Source of the DNA: Roseivirga seohaensis
GTDB taxonomy: Bacteria > Bacteroidota > Bacteroidia > Cytophagales > Cyclobacteriaceae
Length of the DNA: 64,000 nucleotides
Direction: 5' to 3'
Assembly (NCBI RefSeq): GCF_001592945.1
Contig: NZ_LRPB01000001.1
Location: 62,001 to 126,000 of the forward strand
Position 1 is the first letter of the stretch. Each line of letters opens with the position of its first letter. The notes beneath the pieces were generated by a model. It saw only the letters and a program-made list of their open reading frames with translations, did no database searches and was not told the DNA's origin. Shown in pieces: positions 60,684-64,000 of this stretch. The translations under genes and the position numbers were made by a program.

Positions 60684-62027
60684 TTACACCGCCTGACTAA
60701 ACAGTTTATTCCCGCTTTGTGGTTCATAATAGTCATCGAAAAGGGCACAGATATTTCTGAGAAACATCATGCCTTTTTTGGTTACTTGGTAGTTGAGGCA
60801 GAAGCGCTCAATTAAACCTTCATCTGCCATTTGATTGAATGCTGTATATTTTTCAGAATTAAGTTCGAGCACATGGCGCATTTGAATGCGGGCACTGCAG
60901 GCAATATCCAGAATCAATTGTTTAGCTTCCATTTCAGGGACGGTAATCAAATGGCCTTTGAACATTGGAAGTTCCCCAGCCTCAACTTTTGCTCTGTAGC
61001 CTTCCACAGACTTCACATTTTGCGCATATGCCACGCCAATATCTGATATTGAAGATACTCCCAAACCAATCATGAAATTAGTTCTAGATTCGGTATAGCC
61101 CATAAAATTACGATGCAGTCTTCCTTTACTTCTGGCTTGGCAAAGCGGATCTTCAGGCAAAGCAAAATGATCCATCCCTATGGCTTGATACCCCATATCT
61201 AGCAACAAGGCCTGACCAAGCATATTCAACTTGTGCTTTTCTTCTCCCTGTGGAATATTTTCTTCAGAATAAGCCCTTTGGCCTGGTTTTACCCAAGGCA
61301 CATGCGCATAACTATAAAAAGCAATGCGATCGGGCATAAAGGTTTTTACTACATCCATGGTTTGCTTGATACCATAAATGGTTTGAAAAGGGAGGCCGTA
61401 AATCAGGTCGAAATTCACAGAAGTATATCCAATTTCTCTGGCTGCTTTGGTTACTTTTTCAATATTCTCTAACGGCTGTAGTCGATTGATTGCCTTTTGT
61501 ACTTTGAAATCTACATCCTGTACACCATAACTGACACGGGTAAATCCGACTTCGTAAAGCGCTACCAAATGTTCGTAAGTGGTATTGTTTGGGTGGCCTT
61601 CAAAACTGAATTGATAATCGGGGTGCACATCTACCGTATCGAGGATGGACTCCATTAAGTACCGTAAGTTTTCAGGAGAGAAAAACGTTGGAGTTCCTCC
61701 GCCTAAATGTATTTCTCTTACCAGTGGTTTTTCACCAAAAAGGTCTAAGTATAACTTCCACTCTTTAAGTAAGGATTCGATATAAGGTAATTCTACCTTA
61801 TGATTGATGGTAATACGCGTATTGCAGCCACAGTATGTACAAAGTGATTCGCAATAAGGTAAGTGAAGATATAGACTTATTCCTTCTTCTTTTGTTTGCT
61901 GAAAAGAAGCTTTCAACCACCCTTTATATTCCTCAAGTTGAAAAGAGTTTACATCCCAAGCCGGCACTGTTGGGTAACTGGTGTATCTTGGAACTGGCAC
62001 ATCGTATTTCTTCACTAAATCAATCAT
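60684..62027 (-). CDS. hemN: Oxygen-independent coproporphyrinogen III oxidase
   Basis: A 447-residue radical SAM enzyme converting coproporphyrinogen III to protoporphyrinogen IX without oxygen. The cluster-binding motif is LPYCESLCTYCGCNT (CxxxCxxC plus a fourth cysteine typical of true HemN) near residues 55-69. GGGTPTF near 110, SFEGHPNN near 142, and DLIYGLPFQT near 207 are also diagnostic. The C-terminal HemN domain includes SIGLGVSSIS-like and NYQVTKKGMMFLRNICALFD. Its start overlaps the ccoS gene by 8 bp, so heme supply appears coupled with cbb3 oxidase maturation. Confidence 0.96.
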   Translation of the reverse strand: MIDLVKKYDVPVPRYTSYPTVPAWDVNSFQLEEYKGWLKASFQQTKEEGISLYLHLPYCESLCTYCGCNTRITINHKVELPYIESLLKEWKLYLDLFGEKPLVREIHLGGGTPTFFSPENLRYLMESILDTVDVHPDYQFSFEGHPNNTTYEHLVALYEVGFTRVSYGVQDVDFKVQKAINRLQPLENIEKVTKAAREIGYTSVNFDLIYGLPFQTIYGIKQTMDVVKTFMPDRIAFYSYAHVPWVKPGQRAYSEENIPQGEEKHKLNMLGQALLLDMGYQAIGMDHFALPEDPLCQARSKGRLHRNFMGYTESRTNFMIGLGVSSISDIGVAYAQNVKSVEGYRAKVEAGELPMFKGHLITVPEMEAKQLILDIACSARIQMRHVLELNSEKYTAFNQMADEGLIERFCLNYQVTKKGMMFLRNICALFDDYYEPQSGNKLFSQAV

Positions 62028-62190
62028 TTTTGGCCTCCTTTTCTTTTTTCACGCGGTCTTCAAATAGCATTCTCACTGAAGGTGAATAGGTATCATCGAA
62101 CTGCCCAGATTTAACTGCCCAGAAAAAGGCGGTTAAAAACGCAATAGCGACAACCAAACTGACCAATATGAGCACGAGAATGACCGACAT
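62020..62190 (-). CDS. ccoS: cbb3-type cytochrome oxidase assembly protein CcoS
   Basis: A 56-residue membrane protein, small enough to be missed by length cutoffs. The start MSVILVLILVSLVVAIAF gives one transmembrane helix. FFWAVKSGQFDDTYSPSVRMLF follows, the family signature (FxWAxxxGQFDD), and a lysine-rich tail ends it. CcoS is needed to incorporate cofactors into cbb3 oxidase. It begins 2 bp after the ccoI stop and its own stop overlaps the hemN start by 8 bp, making a tightly coupled ccoI-ccoS-hemN run. Confidence 0.93.
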   Translation of the reverse strand: MSVILVLILVSLVVAIAFLTAFFWAVKSGQFDDTYSPSVRMLFEDRVKKEKEAKND

Positions 62191-62192
62191 AT

Positions 62193-64000
62193 TTATTTAA
62201 GTTTTATTTTTTTAGAAATCAGATTCACGGAAACAGTGGTGAAAACCACTACCGAAATACTACTTAAAGGCATAAGAATGGCAGCAAAAAGAGGGGTTAA
62301 CTCTCCGGCTACTGCTAAACTAATTCCAACACAGTTATAAAGTAAAGACAAGATAAAACTGGCCACTACCACTTTTCGGCCTTCATGCGCCAGCTTAATG
62401 AATTTATTCAAGTCCATTAAGTTTGATGCCTTTAAAATGGCATCACTAGCGGGTGAAAAGAGCGATACATCTTCGGTAATGGCTATACCTACCTTGCTTT
62501 GCTGCAGAGCACCCGCATCGTTAAGGCCATCACCCAGCATAATTACTGCATTACCCGTAGTTTGAATTTCTTTAATGGCCTTTAGCTTATCTTCTGGGCT
62601 TTGATTAAAGCGCAAGACGGAACCTTCTGGGAACATCGACTCAAGACGTTCGGCTTCTTTATTATTGTCGCCAGAGAGCACCTGAAACTTGAACTTACCC
62701 TTCAAAGCATCAAGCAAGTTGGTTAAGCCTTTTCTATAAGTAGCCTCAAAACTGAAGTAGCCCTTATAATCGCCTCCAATGCTTACATGCACTTGGGTAG
62801 CATTATTTATATTACTTTTTTCTACACCTAAAAACTTTGCAGAACCCACTTTTATGGTTAAGCCACTTACGACAGCGATAAAGCCTTTGCCTTCTATTTC
62901 TTCAAAAGACTCAATGGTATAATCAAAGCCTTTAACTTCAGTAAACTGCTTTATCCATCTACTCAATGGATGTGTACTACTGGCCACCGCAGTATTGATT
63001 AACGCCTTTTCAGCTTCGGAAAGTGCTGGCCCACAGAATTTCAAAGCCTCTCCTTGCGTTTCGGTAATCGTTCCCGTTTTATCGAATACGATTGTGTTGG
63101 TGGCATTCAACTTTTCAATCACATCTGCATTTTTTAGGTAGAAATGATTTCTTCCAAAAACACGCATAACGCTGCCCACAGTAAATGGGGTAGAAAGTGC
63201 TAATGCACAAGGGCAGGCAATAATGAGCACCGCAGTAAATACCAACCAAGTTTGACTTGGGTCAGTCTGCTGCCAGTAGATGGCTGAAAAAACTGCTATT
63301 AAAAGCACGACTACTGTGAAGTATCTACTTACTTTATCAATAAGCTTGGTATGGGTTTCCTTCTCACCAAAAGCATCATTGTTCCACAGTTGAGTAAGGT
63401 AACTCTGCGAAACTTCTTTCTGAATAACAAAGCGAACCTGCTTACCTACTTGCCTTCCGCCAGCATAAACATAATCACCTTTTTTACGCGCCACAGGTAC
63501 GGATTCACCCGTTACAAAGCTGTAATCTATTGAAGCGTAATCATCTATTAAAATAGCATCGGCAGGAAGCACTTCGCCATTTCGAAGCAATACTTCATCG
63601 CCTTTTTTCAGTTCTTTTACAGGCACTGGCGCAAAAGCATCATCAATCCTTTTTTGAACCGCCAAAGGAAAATAGGATTGATAATCGCGATCGAAGGAAA
63701 GGGCTGCATAAGTTTTGCTTTGGAACCATTTCCCTATCAAAAGGAAAAACACCAAACCTACGAGTGAATCGAAATAGCCTGGGCCTACATCGGCAATTAC
63801 CTCATAGGTACTTCGAACAAAAAGTGCCAACAGACCTATGGCTATAGGCACATCAATATTCGCAAATTTTTGCTTCGCACTCTTTAGAGCAGAAGTAAAG
63901 TATTCGCTCCCCGAGTAAAAAACTACGGGTAAGGAAAGCACTAAGCTTAAATACCTAAAGAAACTACTATACTCTTCTTCAACCCCAGCAATACCCAAGT
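62193..64000 (-). CDS. ccoI: Copper-translocating P-type ATPase CcoI, partial at window edge
   Basis: About 601 residues of a P1B-type copper ATPase; the 5' end lies beyond base 64000. Visible: the actuator VTGESVP, the copper-binding membrane motif ACPCALALSTPFTVG, the phosphorylation site DKTGTIT, the histidine of SSTHPLSRW, and the hinge GDGLNDAGAL. The N-terminal metal-binding domain and first membrane helices are out of view. Next to ccoS it should supply copper to the cbb3 oxidase catalytic subunit rather than serve general copper export. The gap to ccoS is 2 bp. Confidence 0.93.
   Translation of the reverse strand, partial: LGIAGVEEEYSSFFRYLSLVLSLPVVFYSGSEYFTSALKSAKQKFANIDVPIAIGLLALFVRSTYEVIADVGPGYFDSLVGLVFFLLIGKWFQSKTYAALSFDRDYQSYFPLAVQKRIDDAFAPVPVKELKKGDEVLLRNGEVLPADAILIDDYASIDYSFVTGESVPVARKKGDYVYAGGRQVGKQVRFVIQKEVSQSYLTQLWNNDAFGEKETHTKLIDKVSRYFTVVVLLIAVFSAIYWQQTDPSQTWLVFTAVLIIACPCALALSTPFTVGSVMRVFGRNHFYLKNADVIEKLNATNTIVFDKTGTITETQGEALKFCGPALSEAEKALINTAVASSTHPLSRWIKQFTEVKGFDYTIESFEEIEGKGFIAVVSGLTIKVGSAKFLGVEKSNINNATQVHVSIGGDYKGYFSFEATYRKGLTNLLDALKGKFKFQVLSGDNNKEAERLESMFPEGSVLRFNQSPEDKLKAIKEIQTTGNAVIMLGDGLNDAGALQQSKVGIAITEDVSLFSPASDAILKASNLMDLNKFIKLAHEGRKVVVASFILSLLYNCVGISLAVAGELTPLFAAILMPLSSISVVVFTTVSVNLISKKIKLK

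Overview
The window looks like chromosome from a gliding, aerobic member of the Bacteroidota, most likely a marine Cytophagales of the Roseivirga/Fulvivirga kind. The genus is a guess; the phylum is well supported. Evidence: two type IX secretion substrates (one sorting domain of type A, one of type B), a three-gene sdhCAB with a single cytochrome b subunit, TAnnTTTG promoter boxes with a TTTG element 20 bp upstream, almost no Shine-Dalgarno sequences, low GC and dense coding. I see no phage, insertion sequence, CRISPR array, tRNA or rRNA.

Layout. 0.2-3.8 kb: gcvT, a comB-like sulfolactate phosphatase, an LpxO-like hydroxylase, and an overlapping dtd/mazG-like pair. 3.8-9.3 kb: a polytopic membrane protein whose last codons lie in a tandem composite palindromic repeat, then small envelope and housekeeping genes and a glycosyltransferase. 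9.5-13.6 kb: a HesB/IscA protein lacking the C-terminal cysteines, then a NodU-type carbamoyltransferase, a soluble Asp/Asn hydroxylase and an ATP-grasp ligase that could be a small tailoring cluster. 13.7-15.1 kb: a secreted cyclophilin and a zeta-toxin-like gene frameshifted in its P-loop, with its small partner. 15.2-21.5 kb: a complete RND efflux operon (tetR-tolC-mfp-rnd) with a palindromic operator candidate. 21.7-30.0 kb: a Crp/Fnr regulator, an SDR, a lipoprotein hydrolase, a SUI1-family factor, UspA, malic enzyme, DUF427, a membrane LytTR regulator next to a mini ExbB-like protein, and a propeller lipoprotein.

30.1-42.3 kb is one gene for a 4054-residue secreted protein. Five NHL beta-propellers each appear to be inserted at the same place in an Ig-like (He_PIG) domain, alternating with four cadherin-like spacers. 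The gene lies between two identical 39-bp terminator copies, the second of which terminates sdhCAB (42.5-46.0 kb). A second large type IX secretion substrate follows (46.2-49.1 kb).

49.1-64 kb: a DCC protein, fabD, a divergent folK/bioB pair with -7 boxes almost touching the start codons, an outer-membrane barrel, and a tyrosine-degradation operon (amino-acid dehydrogenase, hmgA, hppD, fahA, DoxX, flavin reductase) with a divergent Lrp regulator. The window ends in a ccoI-ccoS-hemN run for cbb3 oxidase maturation and heme synthesis; ccoI is cut by the window edge.
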